NCBI GenBank assembly: GCA_033060915.1
Contig: CM065390.1
Location: 21,906,001 to 21,970,000 of the forward strand
From: Euryodendron excelsum
Taxonomy: Eukaryota > Streptophyta > Magnoliopsida > Ericales > Pentaphylacaceae
Length of the DNA stretch: 64,000 nt
Reading direction: 5' to 3'
The notes below the pieces were generated by a model. The model had not been told where the DNA came from and did not search any database. It saw only the letters and a list, made by a program, of their open reading frames with translations. Made by a program: the position numbers and the translations under genes. This document shows, one piece after another, positions 22,917 through 33,799 of the stretch (within the stretch, counting starts at the first letter, position 1; each line of letters begins with the position of its first letter).

Positions 22917-25900
22917 TTAGGGTTAGGGATTGAACTTAGGTTTTGACATCCTAGGACTTTAGTAACCTGGGATTTGAAGCACGCAATTGAATTGGTAAGA
23001 CTTGATTCGAACTTGAAAAGTTTGATTTTAGAAAGGTTGATTTTGGAAAGTTCCAATTTAAGAAAGATTGGAAAAGACTTGATTTGATTTTGAAATATTT
23101 CATTCGAAAAGATCGGAAAAGATTTGACTTGATTTGAAAATATTTGATTTAGAAGAATTTGAAAAGTTAGAATTTGAAAAGCTTGAACTTGAGCCTTGAA
23201 TTAGGAAGGTTTCAAATTAGGAATGTTCTATTTTTGAAAAGTTTTCATTGTAAGAAAGAATTGATTTTGGAAAGATTTGACTTAGAAAGATTTGAAATTT
23301 GAAAATAAGATTTGAAAGTTTGAAATTAGGAAAGATTTGATCTCTATTCCGTAAAATTGAATATTGGATTTTATTTTAAAAAATAAAGGATTTGATTTAG
23401 TTTTCGAAATTAGAAGATTTGATTTGGTTTCTTATTTGGGCAAAATTTGATTTGACTTGAAATTAGAAGGCTTTAGTTTTAGAAATCTTAAATTTGGAAA
23501 TCTATGATTTTGTATAGAAAAAGGGTTTGGAAAAGTTGTGATTTGAGACAAATAGAAAGTCATGATTTTAGGAAAGGAATTAGGGTTTTCTAATCACAAA
23601 TTCTAGGGTTTGGACTTGAACTTCAAGAAAAAGAGTTTTTGAAAAGTAGATCTTTGAAAAGAGCTTTTTAAGAAGTGGATTTGCAAAAACCATTTTGGAA
23701 AGGTTTGAATTTGAACTTTTGCAAGTCTCTTGAATATCTCACTTTTCTAAAACGATTCTAGGATTGAAAAGATTAGAACCATTTTAGGACTGTGATTTTG
23801 AAAATAATTAGGGTTTGAAAGCAAGATTTGGACCTTGATAATCCCATTGAATGTAACACTTTCTTAAAGCAACCTTAACCATGGAATGGTTAGAATCATT
23901 ATAGGCTTGTGATTTATTGAAAAACAATTTAGGGTTTGAATCCAAAATTTGGACTTTGATGGTCACATTGAATGTGACACTTTTCTAAAGCAACTCTAAG
24001 CATGGAATGGCTAGAATCATCTTAGGATTGTGGTTTTGAAAACAAGTTTGAAAGAAGGAGTTTTTGAATGCAAGTTTTGAAGAAGAACTTTGATGCAAGT
24101 TTGAAAACAACTTTGAATGCAATATTGAAGGCTATATATGAAAATGACAACCACAATACAATAGGGTCGTGAACATACAAGGTTAGGCTTCACCACATAA
24201 TTAAGGGGGCCGAATCCACACCGTCGTAGGCTAAACTTGCAAAAAGCTCCTAGCACGGTAACCCTCAACAAGTCTTCCTAGGCATGAATCAGGAAATCCC
24301 TTGTCTCAAGCATGTAAGAAAGGTTGGTAGAAGATAGTGATTAAAATAGAAGAAAACCTGAGTGGGTTAGAAGAGAGAAGTGAGAGAGGGGGATTGCATA
24401 AACTAAATCGAAAGCCTACCTTGTCTTCTCTTTGCTTTGATCACTTTGTTTACTTTGTTTGTTGTGTTTGCTTCCCCTTAAGAGCTTTAAATACGCATCA
24501 CTTGATCTGCATGGATACTTAGAGGCTTGTATTTGAGAGTATATAGTGTATAGAAGCTAAGGTTTGTGTGTATGGAGTGTAGAGGGGCGAGGGTTTGAAG
24601 GAGGTTTGAGAGAACTAGGGTTTTGAAGCCTATTTTCAGTGAGGCAACTTTTCTGGATTGAGTTTACGGATCCTTTTTACGCAGAGAGGAGATCTGTATT
24701 TATAAGAAATTTGAATAGTGCCTGACACCTATTACAGTGGTGCTAGGCCATTTGTTGGCTTGGCGCGATTCAGATCAGTTTTTGGCTTAGTGGCGCCAGC
24801 CACTTAGAAAAATTTTAAGGCGGTAGGAAATAGATCTTTTGACCCTTGGGGCGCAAGATAGAAGATTTGGGTGCTTGTCCTAGTGACTATCATGTAATTT
24901 TTAGCTTGGCTCTATTAGGAGTGATGCCAAAAAGTTCGGGAATGATCCTTAAGGCCAGGGATGGACTGGAATCCCTTAAAGAGTGTCCCGGAGGTAACTG
25001 GATTGACAACGAAAGCTGGTGTAGTTGAAGAATATGAGCAGCTTACCAGGAGCAAAACGGTCATTTTGCACCGAATTTACCGGAATGAACTCAGAATGAT
25101 CCGTAAGGGTACTAGAAGATTGGGAATACTATTAAAAACATCCCTACAAGATAACTGGTTTGATACCTAAAACTGATATGGTTCCTTGAGGCAAATGGAT
25201 GCCTAGGAGCAAAATAGTCATTTTGACTAGTTGTTCTCGGAATTGATTCAGACCTGACTGGAAGGCACTTCAACGTGCCGAATTGTCATTGGGACAATCT
25301 TAGAAGGGTGGACTTACTGCTTTGAGAAATTAGGTACTTTCTCGAGACGTATGCCGATAGAGCCCAATGGGTAGTTTGGTCATTTTTCACCAGAGTGGGC
25401 TAGTAGGCACTAGTGTTGACTTGGGTTTTGAGTGTTTCTACTACTCTAACTGTGTGTGATGAGTTGATTTTCACAGGTATCCCATCATTTGATAAACGTG
25501 TCACGACTAAGAGTCGTGTTCGGTCTTGTGACATAAGAAGTTTGTTGGTATTCCCAATGTCAACCTGTTTGCGAGTGTTTTTGCGACTCTAACGATCACG
25601 AAGTTTGTGAGTGTTTCCATCACTTTAACGGGGCACGTTAATTTCGGAGACTGGCTGATCTCGAGAAGCTACTAAATTGTTTTATCATCTCGGGGCCTTA
25701 GGTAATTTCTCGATCGACGTGCCGAATAGTGAACATTTTATGTTGGTGGGCTAGCAGGCGCCAGAAATGAATGGCTCTACCATCTTGGGGACTTGGGTTT
25801 CGTCTTGGTTGAAAGGTTTGAGGAGACCTACTATTCTGAGGAGTCTTCTCAGTAAGCGTGCTATGCTGGACGGATTTACCATCTAAGGGATTAACTTTCT

Positions 25901-26189
25901 CAAAAGACGGGCCATATTGAGTTTCATTTGACTTGGATTGGAATTTGGAATTGGACTGAGCAACTGGAATTACAATTTTTAAAAAGACGTGCCAACTGGA
26001 ATTAGACTGAGCAATGGTCTAAGGGTATTTTGGTCATTTTGCTTCATTAGGCTTGGCGGGCCCATGAAGCGATTGATTAACTAGATTGAGTCTGGAAAGC
26101 TGGTTTGGACTTGAATGTGTGTGTGTTGGTTTAAATATATGTCTGGTAAGACCGGAGGTTGCAGACCGGGTAAAAATGTGGTGCTTACA
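22917..26189 (-). repeat. Partial 5' LTR of the Ogre-like element
   Basis: It matches 9947-13592 of the left LTR almost throughout and starts (minus strand) at TGTAAGCACC at 26189. About 970 bp at the LTR 3' end are missing. The break falls in TTAGGGTTAGGGATTG. A TATA box is readable at 24701-24716 on the minus strand, about 1.48 kb into the LTR. Divergence from the left LTR is considerable, so the insertion is old. Confidence 0.85.
24701..24716 (-). promoter_or_regulatory. TATA box of the Ogre-like LTR
   Basis: Minus-strand CTTATAAATACAGATC is followed by a CTCTCTGCG/GAAAAAGG stretch shared with the solo LTR at 40215. Conservation between copies supports a real promoter. Confidence 0.65.
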
Positions 26190-26191
26190 AA

Positions 26192-27307
26192 ATTCCAAAG
26201 TTTTCAAATTTACAAAAGCACTTTATAGTTAAAAACAGGTCATAAGGGCTTAGTATGAAAGGTTGAGCAAATTTCTGATTGAAAATGATTTTATAAGAGG
26301 CAAAGTTCATATAACTATTTTCATAAAGATTAAAGACCATGATATGCTTATTGTGCAAATTTATGTTGATGACATTATATTTAACTCTACTAATGAGAAT
26401 CTTTCCAAGAAATTTCCTAAGTGTATGCAAGGTGAGTTTGAAATGAGCATGACAGGAAAACTCAAGTATTTCCTGTGGCTTAAAATCAAACAATTAAAGG
26501 AAGGGATCTTCATTAATCAAGCTAAGTACATCAAAGATTTACTCAAGAAGTTTAGAATGGAAGATGCAAAACCATCGTGCACTCCCATGAATACTTTAAC
26601 TAAGCTTGACAATGATAAAATAGGTATTTCTGTGGATGCTAAGCTTTATAGAAGTATGATTGGCTTATTGCTCTATCTAACCGCTAGTAGGCTTGATATT
26701 ATGTTTATTGTTTGCTTATGTGCTAAATTTCAATCTATTTCTAAGAAATCACATGTTATTGTTGTTAAGAGAATTTTTAAATACCTCAAGTACACACCAA
26801 ACCTAGGGTTATGGTACCCTAAAGGCAGTTCATTTAGCCTAATTGGCTACTTTAATGTTGGTTATGCTAGGAGTAAAGTTGATAGGAAGAACACTAGTGG
26901 CTCTAGTCAATTTCTTAGTAATATGCTATTTTCTTGATTTATCAAAAAACAAAATTCAGTTGTACTTTCTACAGCTGAGGCTAAGTACATTATAGCTAGA
27001 AGCTGTTGTGCTCAAGTCCTTTGAATCAAACATCAACTAGAGGACTTTGGACTTACTTTTGAACATATTCCTATTAGATGTGATAACACAAGTGCCATCA
27101 ATTTAACCAAGAACCCTATTCAACACTGTCGCACAAAACACATTGAAATTAAACATCATTTTATTCATGATCATGTGTAAAGGTGATATTAGACTTGATT
27201 TTGTAAGCACTGACCTTCAATTAGCTGATATCTTCACAAAATTATTGAGTGAAGATAGATTTTGTATGATTAGGAGAGAATTGGGGATGGGCAATCCATT
27301 AATTTAA
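26192..27307 (+). pseudogene. Copia pol remnant, part 2: C-terminal RT and RNase H
   Basis: Reading continues the RT interrupted at 8977, with KVFKFTKALY then YERLSKFL. The catalytic IYVDDIIF is intact at about 26359-26382, followed by MTGKLKYFL and LYRSMIGLLLYLTASRLDI. RNase H follows with STAEAKY, CDNTSAINL, TKHIEIKHHFI and the usual end LADIFTK...RRELGMGNPLI at 27307. Stops (Trp and Leu codons near 26230-26260, 26937, 27020) and a frameshift near 27180 inactivate it. Together with part 1 it gives a near-complete integrase-RT-RNase H order, as in any copia. Confidence 0.9.
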
Positions 27308-27419
27308 ATGATTATCATGTTATATATGATTGATTGTGTATATGTCATATGAATGTGATTATATGCCTATTTGTTTCAATTTGTGTTTTTCATAAGTCAT
27401 GTCAGCATTTCATAAGAAA

Positions 27420-27610
27420 AAGGAGTTGACCCCAGCCTTCAAAGAGTCAACCCCTGTATTTTGAAAATGACTTTTAGTGATCTCTGTTTCAAAAGTCGAC
27501 CCTTATTGTTTTAATGGTTGGCCCATTTTAACAGAGAGCCTAGACAACTCTTTTAGCAGAAAAAGAGTCGACCCATTTGCATGATTGCTCTGCACATATA
27601 AATAGCCCCT
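27420..27610 (+). promoter_or_regulatory. U3-like motif array and TATA box before the env-like ORF
   Basis: Between the pol stop and the env-like ATG lie four GAGTCGACCC-type motifs (about 27423, 27445, 27494, 27567). An ATATAAATAG TATA-like box at about 27596 is 180 bp before the ATG. The 3' LTR of the same element has the same arrangement: GAGTTGACCC-type motifs at about 30841-30990, then CCTATAAATTT at 31030. The similarity suggests a second promoter; that it drives the env-like ORF is inference. Confidence 0.45.
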
Positions 27611-27774
27611 ATTTTCGTCCAAAATCAGATTTATCTCTCTCTCGACGAACAGTTGCTTCGACTACCAAAATCACCTAAAACCCCTCCTAGAATCCTTAAC
27701 CAAACTTTATAAAATCTAGACTTGATCCACCCTTTCATTTTATAACCACCATTAACCTCCATTTCATTTTCCAA

Positions 27775-29243
27775 ATGGCTCCAAACACCACATTGTTCAA
27801 GAAAGGAAAGAAAGCTCTAATGGAGTCGACCCAAAAGTCTAAGGTAGGCAAGAAGAAGAAAGGCAAAGGGGAGTCTTCCAGGGCTTTAAAGAAAAGGGAA
27901 GGGAAGCAAATACTAGGGAAGAAGAGAATTTCATTGATGATGATGTCTATTTCGAAAAACAATTCAACCAAGATAAGTATGATTAAGATTTCTCCTCTAG
28001 AGTTATTTTGAATAGTAAATGGATTGATTATGGCTTCTTTGCTAAAGAAAAATTCTCTTTTGAACCCAAAATGAAGAGTCTGGGATGGAATTCTATGACT
28101 TTGTTGAAGGAGGATGTGTATCCTGAAGTAGTGGCATAGTTTTATACCCATGCCGAACAAGAGAGGGCAAGTGTGAATGTTTCTAGTTTTGTTAAAGGTA
28201 TTTCCATTTTGCTCACTAAGGGTGTAATTTGTCAAATTCTGAATATTGGTAGTGGAGGAGAAGTGGGGAAGGAAGATGTTGATAGGTTTACTACAATGTT
28301 TGTTTTGTTAAAAAGGGAGATTACTGATAAAAACCTTCAGCCCTTAGCCAATGAACTTCCTTTAGAGTTAAGGCTTATACATCACTTTATTTACCATATT
28401 CTGATTCCTAAAGGTGGGAAGTTTGAATACATGACTTAAAAGGAGTTGTTCTTTCTGTAAGCATACCTAACAAACACTAAGATTGACTTGGCTGATTTTA
28501 TATTAACCCACATTGTTAAGGCAACCAAAACTAAAGTCAGTATGCCTTATGGGATACTTCTAACGAAAAATTTCAAACACTTTAAAGTTACTTTGGTGTA
28601 GAATGAGATATCATTTTGATCCTCAAACCAAGAAGTGGCCCAAGAAGGAAAAGAGTGTTGGTAGAAATGCAACACCAAGGGAAAGAACTATTGAAAGAGG
28701 AGAATCCTCTAGTGAACTAAGGAAACTTTTTCCCATTGTTCCTAGTAGAAATTTTGTGCAGATGAATGTCTTGTTGAGCATGATGAAAAAAATGCAAAAG
28801 TACCAAGATGAAATGTTCTATAAGATTGATAAGAAAGTGGATAATGGAGTAACCAGGCTTCATTTTGTGGAAAAGAAGGTAAGAAAAATGAGCAAGGCTT
28901 TTGTAACTTAAGGAAATGCTATGAAGAAATCTTCAATAGCAATGCTATCTCAATTGAGCAAATTGGAAAGTATATTAAGAGAATGGTTGGAGATGAGTAC
29001 AAAACTCTCTACACTGAAGTAGCTCAGGTTAAAGAAGAGGATTCAAGCATCGGTGAGATGGAAGAAGCTGTTGAAAGGGCTGACCCCTTATCTGAAACAG
29101 GAGCTAACTCCTTTGCCCTTGCACCTCTAGCAGTCAGAACACACAAGTATGGACTAAGACAAAGGAATCTAGCCTCCAAATTCACTAACACTGCTAATGA
29201 CCTTGTTGACCTCTCCCAAACCCCATCACCCAAAGCCAAATGA
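27775..29243 (+). pseudogene. Env-like (third) ORF of the Sirevirus-type element
   Basis: This ORF follows pol by about 470 bp, as in Sireviruses, and is not part of pol. It opens with a Lys-rich stretch (MAPNTTLFKKGKKALMEST) resembling a nuclear or nucleic-acid-binding tail. A globular part follows at about 28020-28600, with LNSKWIDYGFF, ISILLTKGVICQILNI and MPYGILLTKNFKHF. These resemble the domain called 'putative plant transposon protein' in Pfam; this is from memory and unchecked. A charged region ends at 29243. At least one frameshift (27930-28010) and several stops break it. I see no signal peptide or membrane helix, so an envelope function is not supported. Confidence 0.7.
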
Positions 29244-29928
29244 GCAATTTTGCATTTGCATATTCATTTGCATTTGTATTTTTTTAACTATATTTTCTTT
29301 AATAGGATGGTATGTCATCATTGAAGACAATTTATTGTAATATTTTGGTATTTTAAATTCTATGGATGCCCATTATTATATACCCACTGATCTAATATGA
29401 TCTTTACCTTGATTGATTTGATTTGAATTATTTGCTCTGATTGGTTGGCTAGTTGGTTGATGCTTTGATTGCTAGCCTAAAAATTGCTTTAATCTTATTT
29501 CAAGGTTTTTTTTTGTTATTCTACCTATCTTTAAATTTTATATTAACTTTTTTTAATGAGTTGACAAAAAGGAGGAGAAGTACTTATAAAAAGGTATAAA
29601 GGTATATGTGGGAGAAAGAATTGATTTAAGTTTGGTACAAAAGGGAAGAGAATAGTGCATTGCTTTATTGGTATGGTAACTGCTTTTGAGCATATATGAT
29701 AGCAATATGAAGTGTTACATTATATAAGAACGGGAAACAAGGATTGAAATGCTCTGAGCATTTGTTTTGCTCTGAACTTGAAAATGCATTAATGCACTAC
29801 GTAAAGAAAAGAAAGGGGAGACAATTCTGATATGAGATTTTATTTTTTGAATTGCTCTGATACTGCACTTTGATTGCTCATTAAATATTAAGTACATTGA
29901 TCATATTGTTTAAGGTTTTGTCATCATC

Positions 29929-29942
29929 AAAAAGGGAGATAT
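29929..29942 (+). promoter_or_regulatory. Polypurine tract of copia element A
   Basis: CATCATCAAAAAGGGAGAT directly precedes the LTR start TGTTAACTCC. This is the form usual in Sirevirus-like copia elements. Confidence 0.8.
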
Positions 29943-31314
29943 TGTTAACTCCATGCCTTGATTTTGATGATAACAAAACATTGTGTTAGAAATCTAATAA
30001 TTCTACTTAGTATGCAGATTATCTTATGTTCTTAATATTAATTGGATTATAAGCTTCATATATATTGAAAATATTGAAGAACTTGTATGTTGAGAAAATT
30101 TTCAAGCAAAATTGAAAAGAAGATCACAAGACTTAGATGCCTTCTTGAAGATCTAGACTTGAAAAGGAGATCGATATCATGAAAACGGAAATCGGCATCA
30201 AGTATATAGAGATCGGCATCAATTGTTATGAGATCGACATTAAGTGGTGACGCCTCACTTTAGGGACTTTGAAGATGTCTTGGAAGAATAGAAAATTTAG
30301 ACTTGAAAATAAGAATGACATCAAGTACTGAAACTTAACTTAAAGATGTTAACACTTAAGAACAGAAAAGGAGATCGGCATCTAGTACTAAAGCCTAGCT
30401 CAAAGATGCTGACACTTAAGATCGATAAAGGAGATCGACATAAAGTACTGAGCCCGAGGTTGACAGAAAGTATTGACACCTTTTTGAAAGAGCTAACATC
30501 TTCTAAAGGAGGATGACAACAAGAGCTGAAATCTTTCACAAAGTGGCATAAGAAGATCTGGAGATTGGCTGAATAAGAGATCATAAGACTTGAAAGCTCT
30601 CTTAAAGATGTTGAAGAAGTCTTGCATCAATGGATGAAGATATGTTGATTGAAGAACCCTACAAGTAAGCAAATTGAATTAATTTCATCTAGAAGAGATT
30701 AAAGGTGTTCTTGAAAATCAACAAGTTTTGAAGAAGTCATTTCAAGCTTTGGAAGTCTTATTATGAAGATCCTTAAATAATTTGAAGACTTTGGAGAAGA
30801 TTGAAGAAGTCTTGCAAGAGTTAAAGTCTCTAAGCAAAAAGAGTCGACTCCATGTTTTTCAATAGTTGACACATTAGGACAGAGCCTTGGTGAAGTTTGT
30901 TGAAACGTAAAAGAGTTAGCTCCATGTTCTTCAGGAGTTGACACACTTTGACAGAGAGTTGAGGAAGCTGGCACCATAACTAAAAGAGTTGACCCCTTTA
31001 GCAAAACATTCGTCTCCTCGTTTGTAAAGCCTATAAATTTGAACGTTCTGTCAGCTCGATTTTGTATTAAATGTACTCCCAACCACCAGTAACAGCTAGA
31101 ATCAATCCAAGGCTATATACATAAGATCCCCACAACATTACAAAAGAATCTAAGGATTGAAGTGCTGAACATCAACTGGATTGCTTATTCCTAAATCTTT
31201 TTTAATCATGCAAAAATCATTCATGTGTTTGGTTTTGTGATGAAGCTGAACATTCTTGAACTAAACTTATATATTCTCTTTGTTAAGGCATTAACTGAGC
31301 TTGCACCTACTTGC
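29943..31314 (+). repeat. 3' LTR of copia element A, truncated
   Basis: It starts TGTTAACTCCATGCCTTGAT and follows the 5' LTR of element B (opposite strand) through GCTCGATTTTGTATTAAATG and ATATTCTCTTTGT. It stops at about 31303-31314, roughly 430 bp short. The missing part includes the CAATTCACCCC-type end. A TATA-like CCTATAAATTT lies at 31030. The following bases read as RT of element B on the minus strand. Confidence 0.85.
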
Positions 31315-31339
31315 AGTCAAATAGGGCAACGATCCAATT

Positions 31340-33290
31340 ATAGTTCTATATAACTTGGTATCCACAAAAATACATTTTTCATCACTATCCAGCTTGGTTG
31401 AAGTATTCATGGGAGTATACAATGGCTTTGTATCTTCCATTCCAAACTTTTTGAGCACATCTTTGATGTATTTAGCTTGGTTAATGAAGATCCCTTCCTC
31501 CGATTATTTGTTTTAAGACCAAGGAAGTAATTAAGTTCTCTCATCGTGCTCCTTTCAAACTCACTCTATATACACTTAGCAAATTTCTTACAAAACTTCT
31601 CATTAGTAGAGCCAAATATAATGTCATCATCATAGATTTGCACAATAAGCATATCATGGTCTTTAATCTTTGTAAAAAGTGTTGTATTAACATTTTCTCT
31701 TGTAAAATCACTTTCCATAAAAAAATTTCTCAACCTTTCATACCATGCCCTTGGGGCATGTTTTAAACTATAAAATGCTTTTGTAAATTTGAAAACATGA
31801 TTTGAAAACTTTAGATTTTTAGATTTTCAAAACCAGGAAGTTATTCCACATAAATCTCTTCAGAAATAAAACCATTTAAAAATGCACTTTTCACATCCAT
31901 TTGATAAAACTTAAAATTTTTTAAACATAAAAATGTAAGCAACATTCTAATGGTCTCTAATCTAGCTACAAGTGTATAGGTCTCATAAAAATCGATTCCT
32001 TATTCTTGATTGTAGCCTTGAGCGACTAATCTAGCTTTGTTTCTCACAACAGTTCCAGATTCATCCATTTTGTTTCTAAAAATCCATTTTATTCCAATAA
32101 CTGGATGATCTTTAGGTTTAGGTACAAGGTTCCAAACCTCATTCATTTGAAATTGGTTTAACTCTTCTGATATGGCCAAAATCCAATACTCATTATGTTC
32201 AGTTTTTTAAAAGGATTTTGGGTCAATGTGAGACAAGAATGTAAAATGATTACAAATATTTCTAAGGGATGATCTTGTCCTTACCCCTTATGATGGATCA
32301 TGTAATATCTAATATTGTGGATAGTTATGAACAAACTTCAACTCCTTTGGTAGCCCTTGATCCTCATCTTGTTGATTTGAAAGAATGTTTTGTTCTTCTT
32401 TCTCCTTTTGTGAGACTTCACTTGAGTTTTGATTGATGGCCAGATCATCCATGCTATACTCCACATCATCTATATAATCACTCACAATATTTTTTGATTT
32501 TGCATAAGTAGAGTAGCCAAGAAAAACACCTTCATCAGATTTTACATCAAACTTTTCAAGGTAAACTTTGTTACTGTTCAACACAAAATAGTTATATCTA
32601 AATGCTCTAAAGTATAAAACATTTGACTTTTTCCCTTTCCAGAGCTCATATGAGGTTTTGTTTAAAAACTTTCTAAACAAAACTCTGTTTAAAACATAGT
32701 ATGTTGGGTTAACAGCTTCTGCCCAAAAGTATTTTTGCAAATTATTTTCACAAAGCAGGGTTCTCCTTATTTCTTCCAAAGTCTTATTCTTTCTCTCAAC
32801 AACCCCATTTTGTTGAGGTATTCTTAGTGCTGAAAAATTGTGTTCATAACTATTTTCATCACAATATTTTTCAAAAGGATTGTAATCAAACTCACCACCA
32901 TGGTCAGTCCTAATTGTTGTGATTATAAAGCCTTTCTCATTTTGAACCTTTTTGTAAAATTTTGTAAAGAAAATAATTGTTTCATCATTGTGAGCAAGAA
33001 AGAATGTCCTAGTGAATCTTGAGTAATCATCAATAATGACTAGAACATATTGTTTACCACCCAAACTAAGAGTTATAGCTAATCAAAATAAATCTATATG
33101 CAATAGTTGAAGTGGCCTAGATGTTGAAATTATGTTTTTAGATTTAAAAGAAACTCTTGTTTGTTTCCTCATTTAACAAGCATCACAAACTTCTTTTCAA
33201 ATTTGAGTTTGGAAAGTCCATTTACCAAATCATTTTTGAAAATCTTTGAAAGAATACTCATGCTTGTATGACCAAGCCTTCTATACCACA
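31340..33290 (-). pseudogene. Copia integrase-RT remnant of element B
   Basis: Integrase has the longest intact stretch (33064-32309). It contains IIDDYSRF, IRTDHGGEFD and GVVERKN, so the D-D-E residues are present, then FWAEAVNPTYYVLN and a VFLGYS motif. RT begins near 32290 with WNLVPKPKDHPVIGIKWIF, NKARLVAQGYNQ and YQMDVKSAFLNGF. The catalytic box reads IYDDDII at 31621-31641, a Val-to-Asp change at the usually variable second position, with the two catalytic Asp kept. The reading stops near LYRTIIGSLPYLTASR at 31315. Stops and frameshifts (32240-32300, 31870, 31560) show it is dead. Confidence 0.9.
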
Positions 33291-33299
33291 ACCAACTAT

Positions 33300-33775
33300 C
33301 TTCACTGTTTACAGCTGCAAGGCATTTTATTTTGCAAGAAGATAAATCATTTAAATAAAAATGTAAATTTTGCCTTGTCTATGACCAATCAATATGGTCT
33401 TGTTATCATTGATGATCACCACAATATATTTTGAAGATTCAAAAACAACTTTAAAACCTTTTTCACACAATTAGCTAATACTCAAAAGATTATACTGAAG
33501 ATCTTTTACAAGTAAAACATTTTCAATAGAGGTTGAAGAATCTTTACCAATACTACCTATACGAATGATTTTGTCTTTGCTGTTATCTCCAAAAGTGACC
33601 AAGCCTCTATCATTTGGTGTAAGAGATGTGAATTGAGCCTCATCACTAGTTATTTGTCTTGAACATCCACTATGTTTCTCTTTTTTGTGCCATGAGACAG
33701 AGGCTTGCAACTTCTTGATGTTCAACTTCTTCATTTGAGCTGGACCCCTCATCTTCACTCCCAATAGTGGCAACT
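33300..33775 (-). pseudogene. Protease / GAG-pre-integrase remnant of element B
   Basis: The protease region reads HSGCSRQITSDEAQFTSLTP, then GLVTFGDNSK and ENVLLVKDLQYNLLSIS. Copia proteases here normally read D-S-G, so the catalytic Asp is replaced by His. GAG-pre-integrase sequence follows (LQAVNSEDSWLWYRRLG) to about 33250. The matching DNA of element A begins in the middle of this region at about 7233. Confidence 0.8.
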
Positions 33776-33799
33776 AAAGCTCTTTTGCCTTTGTCTTTC

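Larger units (their letters stand above)
8978..26189 (-). mobile_element. Ogre/Tat-like gypsy element without gag-pol, inserted in copia RT
   Basis: The insertion divides the copia RT between the GFEN and KVFKFTKALY motifs. AAAATT lies on both sides (8973-8978 and 26189-26194), consistent with a 5-bp target duplication whose exact edge is ambiguous. Read on the minus strand, it has a partial 5' LTR (26189 to 22917), an internal region and a complete 3' LTR (13592 to 8978). A polypurine tract at 13593-13611 fixes this orientation. No gag, RT or integrase is recognisable in about 6.7 kb of internal DNA, which consists of tandem repeats, leader-like sequence and a copia solo LTR. A deletion removed the end of the 5' LTR, the PBS and about 0.5 kb of leader compared with element C. 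It is best seen as a non-autonomous derivative. Confidence 0.8.
7233..31314 (+). mobile_element. Sirevirus-like Ty1/copia element A (5'-truncated, split)
   Basis: A decayed copia element read on the plus strand. Pieces in order are integrase and the first half of RT (7257-8977), the rest of RT and RNase H (26192-27307), an env-like ORF (27775-29243), a polypurine tract and a 3' LTR from 29943. Between the two halves of RT sits a 17.2-kb gypsy insertion. Homology to the related element B begins at about 7233, so the 5' LTR, gag and protease are missing. The 3' LTR stops at about 31314, where it meets element B. An extra ORF after pol marks the Sirevirus lineage among copia elements; the assignment is by structure and motif. 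Confidence 0.85.

Noticed and set aside
27735..28235. 166-codon minus-strand frame
   Set aside because: It is a shadow of the env-like ORF on the plus strand.
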